IMG/VR virus record: IMGVR_UViG_3300017991_000001
Span: 1-64,000 of that record
From: a virus
DNA: 64,000 bases
Reading direction: 5' to 3' (one strand)
The notes under the pieces are model-generated. The model had not been told where the DNA came from. It saw only the letters and a program-made list of their open reading frames with translations, and made no database searches. A program made the translations under genes and the position numbers. Below, piece by piece: positions 49,535 to 58,893 of the stretch; position 1 is the stretch's first letter; every line of letters starts with the position of its first letter.

Positions 49535-49965
49535 GCCAAATCCCGGACAGGGAGTTCGCTCGCTCATGGCCCACGCCGACGGAGGTGCAGGAGCTGCTGG
49601 ACGCCCTGCGCGCGCTGGGGGTGCGGGACGAGACGGTGCAGTTGTACAAGCGGCTGGGCGAGTATCCGCCCTCCGCGCGTCTCGCGGTCAACGTACGCAA
49701 CTTCCTGGGGCGCACCATCACCCGGGAGGTGAGCGACGTGCTGGCTCAGGGGCTGAAGCCCAATGAGATGACCGCGCTGGTCGACATACAACGGGTGGGA
49801 CTGAGCACCCACCTCCGCGAGATCGCACATGGGCTCCTGAACATCCACGAGCGGTGGATCGTGAAGCGGGCCCTCGCCAAGTCCTTCCGGCAGGCGAAGG
49901 AGTGCGAGCGCGGCTGGTACCAACCCAAGAAACCGCTCGACGACATACTCACAACAGAGGAATGA
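49531..49965 (+). CDS. Hypothetical helical protein
   Basis: 144 aa from ATG 49531, ATGA overlap. Helical; LSTHLREIAHGLLNIHERWI and basic end. No family recognised. Confidence 0.6.
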   Translation: MSQIPDREFARSWPTPTEVQELLDALRALGVRDETVQLYKRLGEYPPSARLAVNVRNFLGRTITREVSDVLAQGLKPNEMTALVDIQRVGLSTHLREIAHGLLNIHERWIVKRALAKSFRQAKECERGWYQPKKPLDDILTTEE

Positions 49966-49966
49966 A

Positions 49967-51256
49967 ATGGCCATCGAAGAACACGTGTTCGCCGGCATTG
50001 TCTTTCCGGGCCGGCATGAAGTGAAGAAGGTCGCGCAGGAGCTGCAGCGCCAGAAGCTGGCGCGCAAGGACGTCATCGTGCGTTCCGACCGCATGGAAGT
50101 GCGGGTGCTGGACAATCAGATGTTGCTGGAGGTCCCCTACAAGGGCGAGCAGCTGCTCGTCCCCATGACCAACAACAGCTGGAATCAGCTGCTGGGCTGG
50201 ATGGGACTCGAGAAGCGTTCCGGGTATTACAAGTGGCTGATGCACGGCCGCCGTTCGATCCCGAAGCGCGTGAGCGACCGCCGCAAGATCGACGTGCGCA
50301 AACACTGGGAAAACGCCAGGCTGGTCTTCAACGACTTCCTGAAGACGGAGAAGGCGCACCGGCTGGTGCGCATGATGGACACCAAGGAGGGGGATACTTA
50401 TGTCAGAGCTTTCCTCTCCGACAAGTTCCGCATCGTGCCCAATGATTCGTTCTTCGAGGCGATCGTGGACAGGTTGCTGGACGCGAAGGCCGAGATCTGG
50501 CACGCGCGCCTGAGCGAGGACCGCTTCATGGTCTACGCCGTGGCCCCGGGCCTGGCCGCGCAGATCAACACCGACCGCACCTTCGATCCCGGCGACGGGT
50601 TCAAGGCCAGGTGGTACGGCGAGAAGGGCGACAGCTACAACGCGGCCCTGACGGCATGGAACTCGGAGACGGGCTGCGGGGGCTACGGCATCTCGCAGGC
50701 CGTGGTGCGCAGGGCCGACGCCAGCTATCACATCTGGCGCGACATCGTGGCCAAGTCCCACGTGGGCAAGCGCCGCAAGGACGAGGAGCTGCTCTCCGAC
50801 GACACGATCAAGAAGGAGAACGAGGTGTTCTTCCTCAAGATCCGTGACTACGTGGAGAACACGTTCGATCCCGACGAGTTCCAGAAGATCATCGACGCGG
50901 TCAACGGGGCGACCCGTGACCCCGTGCCTCCCGAGAAGGCCGAGGAGGTGGCCAACGCCATGCAGGTGACCTACGAGTTGCCCGAGGACCGGGCGGCGCG
51001 CATCAAGCAGCTGTTCTACAGCAACGGCGACTACTCCCGTCACGGGCTGGCCGACGCGGTGGCACGCGCCGCCGTGGACGACAAGGTCAACCCCGACACG
51101 GGTTCGGACATGGAGCGCACGGCGGCTGAGATCATGCAGACGCCGGTGCTGTCGATCCTCGCCAAAGGCGAGAAGCTGAAGAAGGCCAGGGAGGCCAAGA
51201 AGGAGGCTGAGGCCTTCGCTGCTGCCACGGACCAGAGCGGGTTCTTCGAGGGATGA
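49967..51256 (+). CDS. DUF932-like phage protein
   Basis: 429 aa. RAFLSDKFRIVPNDSFFEAI and GYGISQAVVRR match the conserved blocks of DUF932 (phage/plasmid-like proteins near TIGR03299), whose function is unknown though often near replication genes. C-terminus is a lysine-rich coiled coil. ATGA overlap with the next gene. Confidence 0.7.
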   Translation: MAIEEHVFAGIVFPGRHEVKKVAQELQRQKLARKDVIVRSDRMEVRVLDNQMLLEVPYKGEQLLVPMTNNSWNQLLGWMGLEKRSGYYKWLMHGRRSIPKRVSDRRKIDVRKHWENARLVFNDFLKTEKAHRLVRMMDTKEGDTYVRAFLSDKFRIVPNDSFFEAIVDRLLDAKAEIWHARLSEDRFMVYAVAPGLAAQINTDRTFDPGDGFKARWYGEKGDSYNAALTAWNSETGCGGYGISQAVVRRADASYHIWRDIVAKSHVGKRRKDEELLSDDTIKKENEVFFLKIRDYVENTFDPDEFQKIIDAVNGATRDPVPPEKAEEVANAMQVTYELPEDRAARIKQLFYSNGDYSRHGLADAVARAAVDDKVNPDTGSDMERTAAEIMQTPVLSILAKGEKLKKAREAKKEAEAFAAATDQSGFFEG

Positions 51257-51531
51257 TCGGCAACGAACTGAGGGAGGACGAGCTTTTCCACCTCAACCTG
51301 GGCGACGCCTGGGTTGAGGTGAAGCTCCCTTGCAGGAAGTGCAGGGGCAAGGGGCACGTATCGGACACGCGGAAGGGGCTGGTGACTATGCGCCTGTCCA
51401 TTCCTGTCCACGGGGGCAAGAACATGGACGTGGTGGGCTGCGACGAGTGCGGCGGCAACGACACGAAGTTTGGCAAGGGTTACGTGATACGCCCGATTCG
51501 CTTGAGCCAGCTGAAGAGGGTTCTGACTTGA
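51253..51531 (+). CDS. Small zinc-finger protein, DnaJ-type CxxCxGxG
   Basis: 92 aa. CRKCRGKGHV and CDECGGND form two CxxCxG halves of a zinc centre as in the DnaJ Cys-rich domain, without a J domain. May bind protein or nucleic acid. Confidence 0.65.
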   Translation: MIGNELREDELFHLNLGDAWVEVKLPCRKCRGKGHVSDTRKGLVTMRLSIPVHGGKNMDVVGCDECGGNDTKFGKGYVIRPIRLSQLKRVLT

Positions 51532-51554
51532 ACGATCGAACGGTGGAGGAGCAG

Positions 51555-51974
51555 GTGAGTGACAATGAGAACAAGGCCGTGCAGCGCTTTCTGGCCCTGC
51601 AGACGTCGTTCAAGCGTTTCGGCATGACGATCGAGTTCTTGGCCGGCCGGAGTGGCAACTACATCATCAGGAGCAAGGAAGGCCGGGAGGTGCTGAAGTT
51701 CGACAGCATCGGCGAGCTGGAGCACGCGTTCAACGTGATGCTGGCGTTCGGCGCGGCGACCTCCGTGAAGATCGAAACGATGATGAGCATCGCCGAGGGG
51801 CTGGTCAACGCGGCGCTGGCAAGAGACAAGACGAAGACGGCCAGGGTGTCGTACGTGCAGGGCGTCTGCGAGCTGATGGCGGAGTGTTCGAGTTACCACA
51901 AGGCTACGGACGTGCCTTTGAAAGAGCGGGCCACCAACGTGGCCAAGCACATGGGGTTGGAGAACATTTACTAG
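51555..51974 (+). CDS. Hypothetical protein
   Basis: 139 aa from GTG 51555 (GGAGGA 5 bp upstream); TTG 51528, overlapping the previous stop, is an alternative. Alpha-beta core (YIIRSKEGREVLKFDSIG) and helical C-half. Unknown. Confidence 0.55.
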   Translation: MSDNENKAVQRFLALQTSFKRFGMTIEFLAGRSGNYIIRSKEGREVLKFDSIGELEHAFNVMLAFGAATSVKIETMMSIAEGLVNAALARDKTKTARVSYVQGVCELMAECSSYHKATDVPLKERATNVAKHMGLENIY

Positions 51975-51983
51975 GGAGGGCAC

Positions 51984-52796
51984 ATGGCCAAGAAGAAAAA
52001 GAAGAAGTCGGGTGGCAAGCGGGCCACCTTTGCGGGGGTCAAGCGGACCTCCAAGCCGGTGGTGGCACCGTCAGCGAACATGCTGCCGTCGCCCAAGGGC
52101 GCCATCACCAAGGCGGAGGACAAGCCCGAGGAGCTGACGCCGGAGGATCGCAAGGTGGCCAACAAGCTCTTCAAGGCGAAGGCCAAGGAGCTGATCGCGC
52201 GGGCAACGGAAAACAACAAGCACGACCTGCTGCTGAAGTACGACGTCGGCGAGTTCGCCGCAAAGGTGTTCACCACCAAGACCTACGGTGACCACTCGGC
52301 GGAGGAGATCGCCAAGGAGCTGGACGTGCATCAGGACACCGTGCGCATGTATCATCGCTTCTACTGTCGGTACAGCCGCGAGAAGGTGGAGAAGTTCGCG
52401 GAGCTGAAGATGTCCTGGTCGTTGATCTATCCCATGATCTCCGTCGAGGACGACGCCAAGCGCGCCGAGCTGGAAGATAAAGCCAGCAAGGGTATGACAC
52501 GCGACGAGATGCGCGAGGAGGCCAAAGCAGCCAACAAGGAAGCCAACGAGGCTGCCGACGCTGACGGCAAGAAGCGCGACAAGCGCGGCGGGCTGCAGGA
52601 TGCCCAGGCGTTCCGCAACTGCAAGAAGGCGGCGGATGACATGTGCAGCAAGATCGATCAGTATCTCGATGCCTGCACGAATTTGAAGAACATCACCAGC
52701 CCTGACAAGCTGGAGAACCTGGCCAACAAGCGCGAGGAGGTGCGCGAGGGGCTGGTCGAGCTGCGCAACCGTATCGATAAGGCCTTGGAGGCCTAG
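51984..52796 (+). CDS. Putative DNA-binding protein with HTH
   Basis: 270 aa, GGGAGGGC before ATG. Very basic N-terminus (MAKKKKKKSGGKR), then an HTH-like SAEEIAKELDVHQDTVRMYH (about 110-129), as in ParB-like or sigma-like proteins. C-terminal helical region with two Cys. Ends with TAG. Confidence 0.6.
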   Translation: MAKKKKKKSGGKRATFAGVKRTSKPVVAPSANMLPSPKGAITKAEDKPEELTPEDRKVANKLFKAKAKELIARATENNKHDLLLKYDVGEFAAKVFTTKTYGDHSAEEIAKELDVHQDTVRMYHRFYCRYSREKVEKFAELKMSWSLIYPMISVEDDAKRAELEDKASKGMTRDEMREEAKAANKEANEAADADGKKRDKRGGLQDAQAFRNCKKAADDMCSKIDQYLDACTNLKNITSPDKLENLANKREEVREGLVELRNRIDKALEA

Positions 52797-53085
52797 GGAT
52801 TGCATGCAGGCCGCGGGGGACACCCGGCGGCTTAACAAGCAGCGCCCCGATCATGTCGGGGAGGCGGTGGAGGTGGGGTCTTCACCACGCCTGTGCGGCA
52901 CTCGCCCGTCTTGGTAACCATTCCAGCGGGATCGGTCCAATGCCGGCACGAATGGCGTTGCTGCGGATGAGTCCCATGCGTGCATAGGGGGCGGGCCGGA
53001 GCAGGATGACGATTGGACCGGCCCTCGCGGGAGGGAGGCAATCACACCCCCTCCCGACCCCGCCAACCTTTGACTGGAGTGCACG
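52797..53085 (+). other. Hairpin-rich intergenic region
   Basis: 289 bp without a gene. Stems: GCCGC-G-GGG/CCC-G-GCGGC (52810-52831), CCCCGA/TCGGGG (52845-50/52856-61), GGGCCGG/CCGGCCC (52993-99/53018-24) and GGGAGGG/CCCTCCC (53029-35/53049-55). Similar density of stems to the region at 36569. Structured 5' leader or ncRNA is possible. Confidence 0.4.
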
Positions 53086-53385
53086 ATGGCAACAAACAGG
53101 AAGCGGGTACCGGATGAACCGAAGGACCGCCCGGCAGGCAGTGTGGGCACCAGGTTGGGTTCCATGAGCATGGCGATGGACAACCTGGAGAGGGCAGGCA
53201 GGGAGCTGCAAGGCCGCCTGGAGGTGGTGCTCAAGGGTAGCAGACCCAAGGCGGAGGAGGAGCCAGCCATCGACAAAGAGGATGATCACATCTGTGGTCT
53301 GAGCTCCGAGCTGGGTGTGATGGACAGGCGCTTGCGCAACGTGACGGAGCTGCTCGACGACATCGTCGATCGCATCGATTTGTGA
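53086..53385 (+). CDS. Hypothetical protein
   Basis: 99 aa from ATG 53086. Basic N-terminus, helical middle, acidic C-terminus (GVMDRRLRNVTELLDDIV). Lies between two hairpin-rich noncoding stretches. Unknown. Confidence 0.55.
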   Translation: MATNRKRVPDEPKDRPAGSVGTRLGSMSMAMDNLERAGRELQGRLEVVLKGSRPKAEEEPAIDKEDDHICGLSSELGVMDRRLRNVTELLDDIVDRIDL

Positions 53386-53398
53386 GTAGTGATTGTGT

Positions 53399-53557
53399 GT
53401 CCCTGACCGTCCACGGGGGTCCTGGATAACCGTGGGGACGGGTTGATCACCCGTAGTTGCGGAAGGACGGCAGGTCTCTGGCTCTGTCTGCAGCCGTAGC
53501 GAGAGAGCGACAGTCTCCGATATCCGAGCGTGGTTCAAATCCATGACTGGGACACCA
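53399..53557 (+). ncRNA. tRNA-like structured RNA, 159 nt, with encoded CCA
   Basis: 5' GTCCCTG pairs with 3' CTGGGAC (one U-U mismatch), then ACCA. T-arm CGTGG-TTCAAAT-CCATG just upstream. The interior, 123 nt, holds stems ACGGG-TTGATCA-CCCGT (7-nt loop), CCGTCC/GGACGG and TCTCT/AGAGA with GGCT/AGCC. A normal cloverleaf cannot be drawn. A tmRNA-like or inserted tRNA is possible. Confidence 0.45.
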
Positions 53558-53993
53558 ACACAATGTTCACTGCACACACGTGCAAACGCCGTAGGAGAAG
53601 CTGAAGGGGCATGTCGACGTATCGGGCCGACAGACAGGAGAACGGCTCACAGGCGGCAGGTACGCCTGCATGGCGGTCTCGTGAGAGGCAACGCCGAGGT
53701 TTCGTGAAGAACGACTGAACGTGGAGAAGGTGCACGTAGTAGATCGACCTGAAATCCATGACGAAAATGCCCTTTGAGGGGGTGTTGTGTGTGCAGGGCG
53801 TGGTAAGTGCGTGGTCGATCTCTTGTGCACAGCGCGAACGAGGAGCACCAGATGTGGAGAACGTGGAGGCCGTGGATGACGGCTAATCTTGTAAACCTAG
53901 TAAACACGGAGGCGGATGGCGGGGGAGGACGCGTAAACAGGGCGTTCTGCCGGAAGCTTTAGAGACGAGTAAGCACGCAATCCGTTAAACGAC
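53558..53993 (+). other. Intergenic region without a clear gene
   Basis: 436 bp. Only short frames occur: 53611-53718 (35 aa, GAAGGGG upstream) and 53758-53886 (42 aa, no ribosome site). GAACGTGGAG or close variants recur. No terminator or promoter is obvious. Confidence 0.5.
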
Positions 53994-54914
53994 ATGAAAC
54001 TAGAAGACGTGAAGCTGATCAAGAAGGGCACACCTATTGTTGTGACTCAGTGGCGGCCACCCATCATTGGCTACTTCGTGGGCCGCGAGCGAGTCAGCAA
54101 GCAGAAGAAAGACGGCGACCTGGTGGTCTTCTCGAGGAAGCGCCTGATAGGTGCGATCCCGGGGGACGCCGAGCTGTGCACGACGCCGCGCCGAAGTGTG
54201 CGCTTGTGGGATGGAATCACAGGGAGTCATTCCGCGTGGCCGGGCAAGGTCTACAAGGACGACACTCGCAACCTGTCCCTCATACCCGGGCTGTGGCACG
54301 ACTTGCTGTATCGCCTGCAGCTCAACGGGGTCTACACGCTGAAGGACCTCAAAGCCAAGACGATCTACCAGGTGCAGCAGTTCGGCATGCCCTGGGTCGA
54401 TGCCCACTTCATCCGCATTTGGATCGAGGACACGGGCAACCGTCTGCGCATCGGCTCCAAGCAGGCACCGCCTCTGACCGGCAAGGATAAGGAAAAGCTT
54501 GCCAAGCGACTCGCCCACAGGAACAGGGACAGTTGCACGCGTTACGAGAAGCTCAATGGTGCGCCTGTCAGCGCTGGGCCCAAGGGCAGGACGCAGTCCG
54601 AGCGGGTCAGCGAGAAGCTGTCCAAGGACATGCAGGCGCTGGACGACTACGAAGCCAGGCGCCAGGCCGAGATCTCCAGTCGCATCGCCAAAGGGGACCT
54701 GCCCGTGTGGGACACACCCAGCGGGTTCAAGGACGACTCGTGCGACGACACTCTTCTGCTGATGGTCATGAAGAGCAACCGTACCGTGCTGCGGTATGAG
54801 CCAGGTAAACCTATCTCTTGTGACTTCAATGAGTTGACGAACGACCCGAAGTTCACGGAGAAGGTGCGCGCTCTTGTCGAGGACGCCTTGTCGAAGGTGC
54901 CTCAGTCTCTTTGA
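53994..54914 (+). CDS. Hypothetical protein with helix-hairpin-helix-like region
   Basis: 306 aa. The segment LYRLQLNGVYTLKDLKAKTI (about 101-120) resembles the HhH of RNA polymerase alpha C-terminal domain-like folds, and the same kind of segment is in the next gene. N-terminal beta domain. Possibly a DNA-binding pair; no catalytic motif. Confidence 0.6.
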   Translation: MKLEDVKLIKKGTPIVVTQWRPPIIGYFVGRERVSKQKKDGDLVVFSRKRLIGAIPGDAELCTTPRRSVRLWDGITGSHSAWPGKVYKDDTRNLSLIPGLWHDLLYRLQLNGVYTLKDLKAKTIYQVQQFGMPWVDAHFIRIWIEDTGNRLRIGSKQAPPLTGKDKEKLAKRLAHRNRDSCTRYEKLNGAPVSAGPKGRTQSERVSEKLSKDMQALDDYEARRQAEISSRIAKGDLPVWDTPSGFKDDSCDDTLLLMVMKSNRTVLRYEPGKPISCDFNELTNDPKFTEKVRALVEDALSKVPQSL

Positions 54915-54956
54915 TTCAGATGCCGGCATCGAAAACCGCCAAGCGAGGATCATCTA

Positions 54957-56051
54957 ATGGATTGCATCGAAGTAAGGACCCTCAAAGAGTTTGACACCGT
55001 GCTTGTGGATGGTCGGCTGCGATACTTCAGGGGAGTGAAGGAGGAGAAGGTGTCCGATCAAAATAAGATCACAGGTGTTTGTGTGTCCACTGGAGCCAAG
55101 AATAGCAACAAGGTCGTCGAACTCAGCGACGTGCATTGCCAGGCAGCTTATGCTTCGTTTCCCGGCAAGAAGGACAAGAACAAGAAGAGGAAGATGCGCA
55201 CCTGGCCAACGAGCACGCACAAGCACACTACTTCTCTGCGTGAAGTACCAGGCATCGAGCTTCAGTTGCTAAACAATCTCAAAGCGTTGGGTATAGAGAC
55301 TTTGGGCAAGCTGAGGAGCACCAACTTCGATGACCTGTGCAAACTGGATCGTACGAGTCTGTTGCTGTTGGTCACGTTGACGCTGGACGCCGGCATATCC
55401 CTGGGATTCAAGGGAGCCGAGACGTTCCTAGAGAAGGTGAAAGGGTATTGGCCTTTCGATAAGTCCGGTCATAAAGAGTGGTTTGTCAAAAACTTGCGTG
55501 CTCCGGCGTTCGAGGCGAAGAAGGCGCGGTTTGAGGGTAAGAATCTACAGGACCCTGACGTGCAGCTGATGAAGGCGCTGAAGAGGAGCCTTAACCATCC
55601 TCCCTACGAAGCGGATGTGGAACCAATCGTGGCAAACGGGGTGAAGGACGACAGCAAGCCCACCAAAGAAGAGCCCGAAGCACACGCTGACGACAAGCGA
55701 CACAAGGAAACCAAAACCACCAAAACCACTGAGGAGACAAGGCGTAAGAGCTCCGACGAGGTGGAGGTGATCTCGGAGGACGGCTCCACCGAAATAAAGG
55801 ACCCGTCCAGCTGTACTCGAGTGAACGGTTTTAAGCTGATTATGGTGGAGCGCCATCTGCGACTGGTGGCTTTGATCCACTCGCGGGGGTGTGAGTTGCC
55901 CGCGGCGATCAGGGAGAACTGGGGTGACGGCAGCATTCGCACATGGCCCAAGAACTTGGGCATTGTCAGGAGGTTGGGCTACGACAACGACAAGATACGG
56001 TGTTGGCTGCTCGCTGCTGCCGAAGCTGCTGCTCCGGAGGAGGAGTGGTGA
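54957..56051 (+). CDS. Hypothetical protein, paralogue-like of the upstream gene
   Basis: 364 aa. VPGIELQLLNNLKALGIETL followed by KLRSTNFDDLCKL (about 97-130) is an HhH-like segment like that of the preceding gene. An acidic/lysine-rich linker (about 230-275) precedes a C-terminal domain. Codon use is slightly less GC-rich than average here. Confidence 0.6.
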   Translation: MDCIEVRTLKEFDTVLVDGRLRYFRGVKEEKVSDQNKITGVCVSTGAKNSNKVVELSDVHCQAAYASFPGKKDKNKKRKMRTWPTSTHKHTTSLREVPGIELQLLNNLKALGIETLGKLRSTNFDDLCKLDRTSLLLLVTLTLDAGISLGFKGAETFLEKVKGYWPFDKSGHKEWFVKNLRAPAFEAKKARFEGKNLQDPDVQLMKALKRSLNHPPYEADVEPIVANGVKDDSKPTKEEPEAHADDKRHKETKTTKTTEETRRKSSDEVEVISEDGSTEIKDPSSCTRVNGFKLIMVERHLRLVALIHSRGCELPAAIRENWGDGSIRTWPKNLGIVRRLGYDNDKIRCWLLAAAEAAAPEEEW

Positions 56052-56728
56052 AGAAGGTCATCTGCGAAGTCCACAGGAAGCTGCCTCCCTGCCCGCTGCA
56101 TGGTGCGGAGTTGCAACGCAGGGATGGAAGGTACGGCGAGTTCTGGGGTTGCGCGGAGTACCCGAAATGCGACGTTACGGCCTCGTACTCCAAGTTCGAT
56201 GAGCGCTACCACGTGTCCAACCAGATCGTGCGGGACTCGCGCAAGCTGGCGCATGCCCTGTTCGATCGGCTGTGGCAGGAGGGGCACGCGCCCAGAGGGG
56301 CAACCTATCGCTGGCTGGCCGAGAAGCTGAAGATCAGGGACTGGCAGCGCAACTGCCACATCCAGCACTTCGGCTTCGACACGTGCTGCGAGGTGGTGGG
56401 GCTGTGCGCCGACATGCTGATGCGCAGCCGCTGCAGGGCGGAGGAGTGGAAGCTGTCCATGGACCAGGCGCTGTACCTGAACCTGTGCCGGCGCCGGTAC
56501 CGGGAGTATGCCAAGAAGGGCAAGGTGAGCCTGGCGGTGGAGAAGGTGATCGAGGAGGTGTGGAGCCGCATGTCCGCGGGCGAGCACCAGGGACTGACCC
56601 ACATGTCCCATGAGGCTTACCAGGAGCCGATCAAGGAACTCATGCGTTTGCGGAGGAACGGTGATGGGAGACCAGCAGCAAAGCAACATGATGAAGCTCG
56701 TAAGGGAGAAGCACGCCAAGGCGGCTGA
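56048..56728 (+). CDS. Topoisomerase-type zinc-ribbon protein
   Basis: 226 aa from GTG 56048 (GTGA overlap). CPLHGAELQRRDGRYGEFWG followed by CAEYPKC (about 16-42) fits the topoisomerase I C-terminal zinc ribbon, with one Cys replaced by His. The rest, with CRAEEWKLSMDQALYL, matches the layout of phage zinc-finger-containing proteins. No topoisomerase catalytic part. Confidence 0.65.
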   Translation: MKKVICEVHRKLPPCPLHGAELQRRDGRYGEFWGCAEYPKCDVTASYSKFDERYHVSNQIVRDSRKLAHALFDRLWQEGHAPRGATYRWLAEKLKIRDWQRNCHIQHFGFDTCCEVVGLCADMLMRSRCRAEEWKLSMDQALYLNLCRRRYREYAKKGKVSLAVEKVIEEVWSRMSAGEHQGLTHMSHEAYQEPIKELMRLRRNGDGRPAAKQHDEARKGEARQGG

Positions 56729-57143
56729 GCAGTCAAAGGCTGAGACGGCCATGATCGAGGGCCACAAGGAGGCCCTGATCAGTATCATGCGGTTGCTGGG
56801 CTACGGGCTCAAGGGTTGCCCAACCGACGGCGAGTACCACAAGCGGACGTACGCGGAGGCCTACGAGATCGCCAAGCAGGCGCTGGGTGCCGAAGATTCC
56901 GATGCCTGCATCGCTTTTCCGATGTGTACGGGCTATGAGGAGCTGCGCGAGCAGCTGAAGACGTTGCCGGACACCTGGTACCCGGATCTTCTGGCCGCTA
57001 TGGCCGAGGCGATCTGGAAGCGGCCGATCTTCAAGGAGCCGGATGGTTTGTTCGAGTTCCTGCAGGCGAAGAGAAAGGGGCTCGAGGTCACGGAGGACTT
57101 CCTGAAAGCGATGGAGAAGCGTGATGCCCCACAAACCGACTGA
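56664..57143 (+). CDS. Hypothetical protein
   Basis: 159 aa from ATG 56664 (GGAGGAAC upstream). Helical; CPTDGEYHKRTYAEAYEIAK region then acidic helices. The start lies inside the previous gene. Unknown. Confidence 0.55.
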   Translation: MGDQQQSNMMKLVREKHAKAAEQSKAETAMIEGHKEALISIMRLLGYGLKGCPTDGEYHKRTYAEAYEIAKQALGAEDSDACIAFPMCTGYEELREQLKTLPDTWYPDLLAAMAEAIWKRPIFKEPDGLFEFLQAKRKGLEVTEDFLKAMEKRDAPQTD

Positions 57144-57768
57144 CCCGATATCGTACAGGCTGGGCAGCAGGGCGCTGCGGGCGATCGTGAAGGTGATCGG
57201 AAGTGACAGGTTGAGGATGGCCAAGAAGCGCACCTTCGAGGAAGTGTGGCGGGTTGGTCTGGACAGGCTGACGCTGACCGACCTGGCGCTGCAGCGGGGC
57301 GTGGGCGGCAGGACCCTGTTCGACATCGACCGTGAGTTCTACATGCGCGACTACGTGATCCCGGTGGGCGACCACAAGGAACACAAGGACCACTTCAACC
57401 TGATTGAGCGCGTGGTGGAATCACGCCTGAACATGGACGCGGTGCCCGGCGACAAGGACCGCCAGATGACAGCGCATGTGATGGAGGAGATGAAGCGGCT
57501 GTGCCGCAGCGCGCACAGCCACCTCCACGACCTGGAGTCCATGAAGCGGGTGGTGGCCTCGATGATGAACGCCTGTGAGTCGGGCAACCTGGTCCACTTC
57601 AAGCGGGAACGCGCGCTGGGCGACGCGCTGCTGGACCTGTTCGAGGGGGTGCCGGCAAGCGTGATGTTGCGGGCCACGAACGTCTCCACGGAGCGCTTCG
57701 ACGAGATTTGCGACATGGTGATGGGCCTGCGGGAGGAGAGGGAGGCCGATGGCAAAGAAGGGGTTTGA
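57124..57768 (+). CDS. Hypothetical helical protein
   Basis: 214 aa from ATG 57124. Rich in charged helices (VMEEMKRLCRSAHSHLHDLE). The N-half GLDRLTLTDLALQRGVGGRT could be an HTH-like turn. Unknown. Confidence 0.55.
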   Translation: MPHKPTDPISYRLGSRALRAIVKVIGSDRLRMAKKRTFEEVWRVGLDRLTLTDLALQRGVGGRTLFDIDREFYMRDYVIPVGDHKEHKDHFNLIERVVESRLNMDAVPGDKDRQMTAHVMEEMKRLCRSAHSHLHDLESMKRVVASMMNACESGNLVHFKRERALGDALLDLFEGVPASVMLRATNVSTERFDEICDMVMGLREEREADGKEGV

Positions 57769-58306
57769 CGACGCCTGGGCCGAGTGCGAGGCCGACATCG
57801 TCCTCGAGTATACGGCGGGCAAGCCGGGCAATAAGCCCAATTACAACCACCATGTGGCCCTGAGCGTGCTGGTGGGGGCGGTGGTCGGGGGCGTGGAACT
57901 CCTGTCCGACCGCCTGCACCGCCTGTGCGGGTGGAGGTTTCGCCTGCGCGGGGAGGTGCTGTCCGACGACATCATGAACATCCTGCGCCTCCTGGTGGTG
58001 GACGAGGACAACCGCATCATCGACGAGGTGGCCAAGATCCACGTGGAGCCGGAGGGGCGCATCAGGCTGTTCAAGGTCGGCGATCCCGACGGGTATCACG
58101 TGGGGGAGGACGAGTTCAGGGACCGGCTCGCGCAGGCCACGATCGGCCCGAGCGGCGCGATCAAGGAGCTGGTCCTGTGGCGTCTCAACAGGATCAAGGA
58201 GATGCAGCAGGCACAGGAGGTCGCCGCGAAGGGGCATGGGCTGGCGGTGACCATGGACAGGACGCCCTGGCAAGACAATATCCAGATCATACCGAAGACA
58301 TGGTGA
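57749..58306 (+). CDS. Hypothetical protein
   Basis: 185 aa from ATG 57749, GGGAGG upstream. Mixed fold; VVDEDNRIIDEVAKIHVEPE beta-rich centre. No family recognised. Confidence 0.55.
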   Translation: MAKKGFDDAWAECEADIVLEYTAGKPGNKPNYNHHVALSVLVGAVVGGVELLSDRLHRLCGWRFRLRGEVLSDDIMNILRLLVVDEDNRIIDEVAKIHVEPEGRIRLFKVGDPDGYHVGEDEFRDRLAQATIGPSGAIKELVLWRLNRIKEMQQAQEVAAKGHGLAVTMDRTPWQDNIQIIPKTW

Positions 58307-58311
58307 GGACA

Positions 58312-58683
58312 ATGTCCAATAAAAAGAAAAAGAAGGCGAAACCCTACCGGGCGCTGGTCGCCCTGGAGACTGATACGGGCTGGACGGCCGCCATTTGCGA
58401 GTACGCGTCCCAGGAGGCGTTCGAGGCCAACCTGGGCGACTGCGAGCCGCTCAGGACGGTTGTCACGTGCGGGCACAACCACGAGGTCAACTCGGACCGC
58501 ATCAATCGCTGCCTGAAGCGGCTGGGGAACGACTCCAGGTTGCTGCGCGACTTCCAGGAGCACGCGCGGGCGTGTGCGTACAGGGAGCCGTGCGACTGTG
58601 GCATGGGCCACCTCTGCGAGCACGAGAAGGGCTGCGAAGTGTGCGACAAGAACGAGTGTCCCCTGTGGAAGGAGGTCGTGTAG
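58312..58683 (+). CDS. Hypothetical Cys-rich protein
   Basis: 123 aa from ATG 58312; ATG 58300 is an alternative. Begins MSNKKKKKAK and ends with CDCGMGHLCEHEKGCEVC plus DKNEC, a likely zinc-binding cluster. Confidence 0.6.
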   Translation: MSNKKKKKAKPYRALVALETDTGWTAAICEYASQEAFEANLGDCEPLRTVVTCGHNHEVNSDRINRCLKRLGNDSRLLRDFQEHARACAYREPCDCGMGHLCEHEKGCEVCDKNECPLWKEVV

Positions 58684-58880
58684 TGCCCGACTTCGACGAG
58701 TGGAAGAGGCAGGTTGATGAGTGGTACCGGAAGATCTACGGCATCACGCTGGCCGACGCCGGCGACAGTGACGAGGACTTGCGGCGCCACTTCCCGGACA
58801 TGGAGCCCAAGGAGTATGTCCAGTGGATCGGCGACAAGCGCGATCTTGATCCGGTTGGCAAGTGGTCGGGCGGCTACTAA
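58683..58880 (+). CDS. Small hypothetical protein
   Basis: 65 aa from GTG 58683, overlapping the previous TAG by 1 bp. Acidic and aromatic-rich (FDEWKRQVDEWYRKIYG). Unknown. Confidence 0.5.
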   Translation: MPDFDEWKRQVDEWYRKIYGITLADAGDSDEDLRRHFPDMEPKEYVQWIGDKRDLDPVGKWSGGY

Positions 58881-58893
58881 GCAAGGAGAGACT

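Noticed and set aside
53758-53886. 42-codon plus ORF in the noncoding stretch
   Set aside because: No ribosome site and no gene-like composition; listed only as part of the intergenic region.
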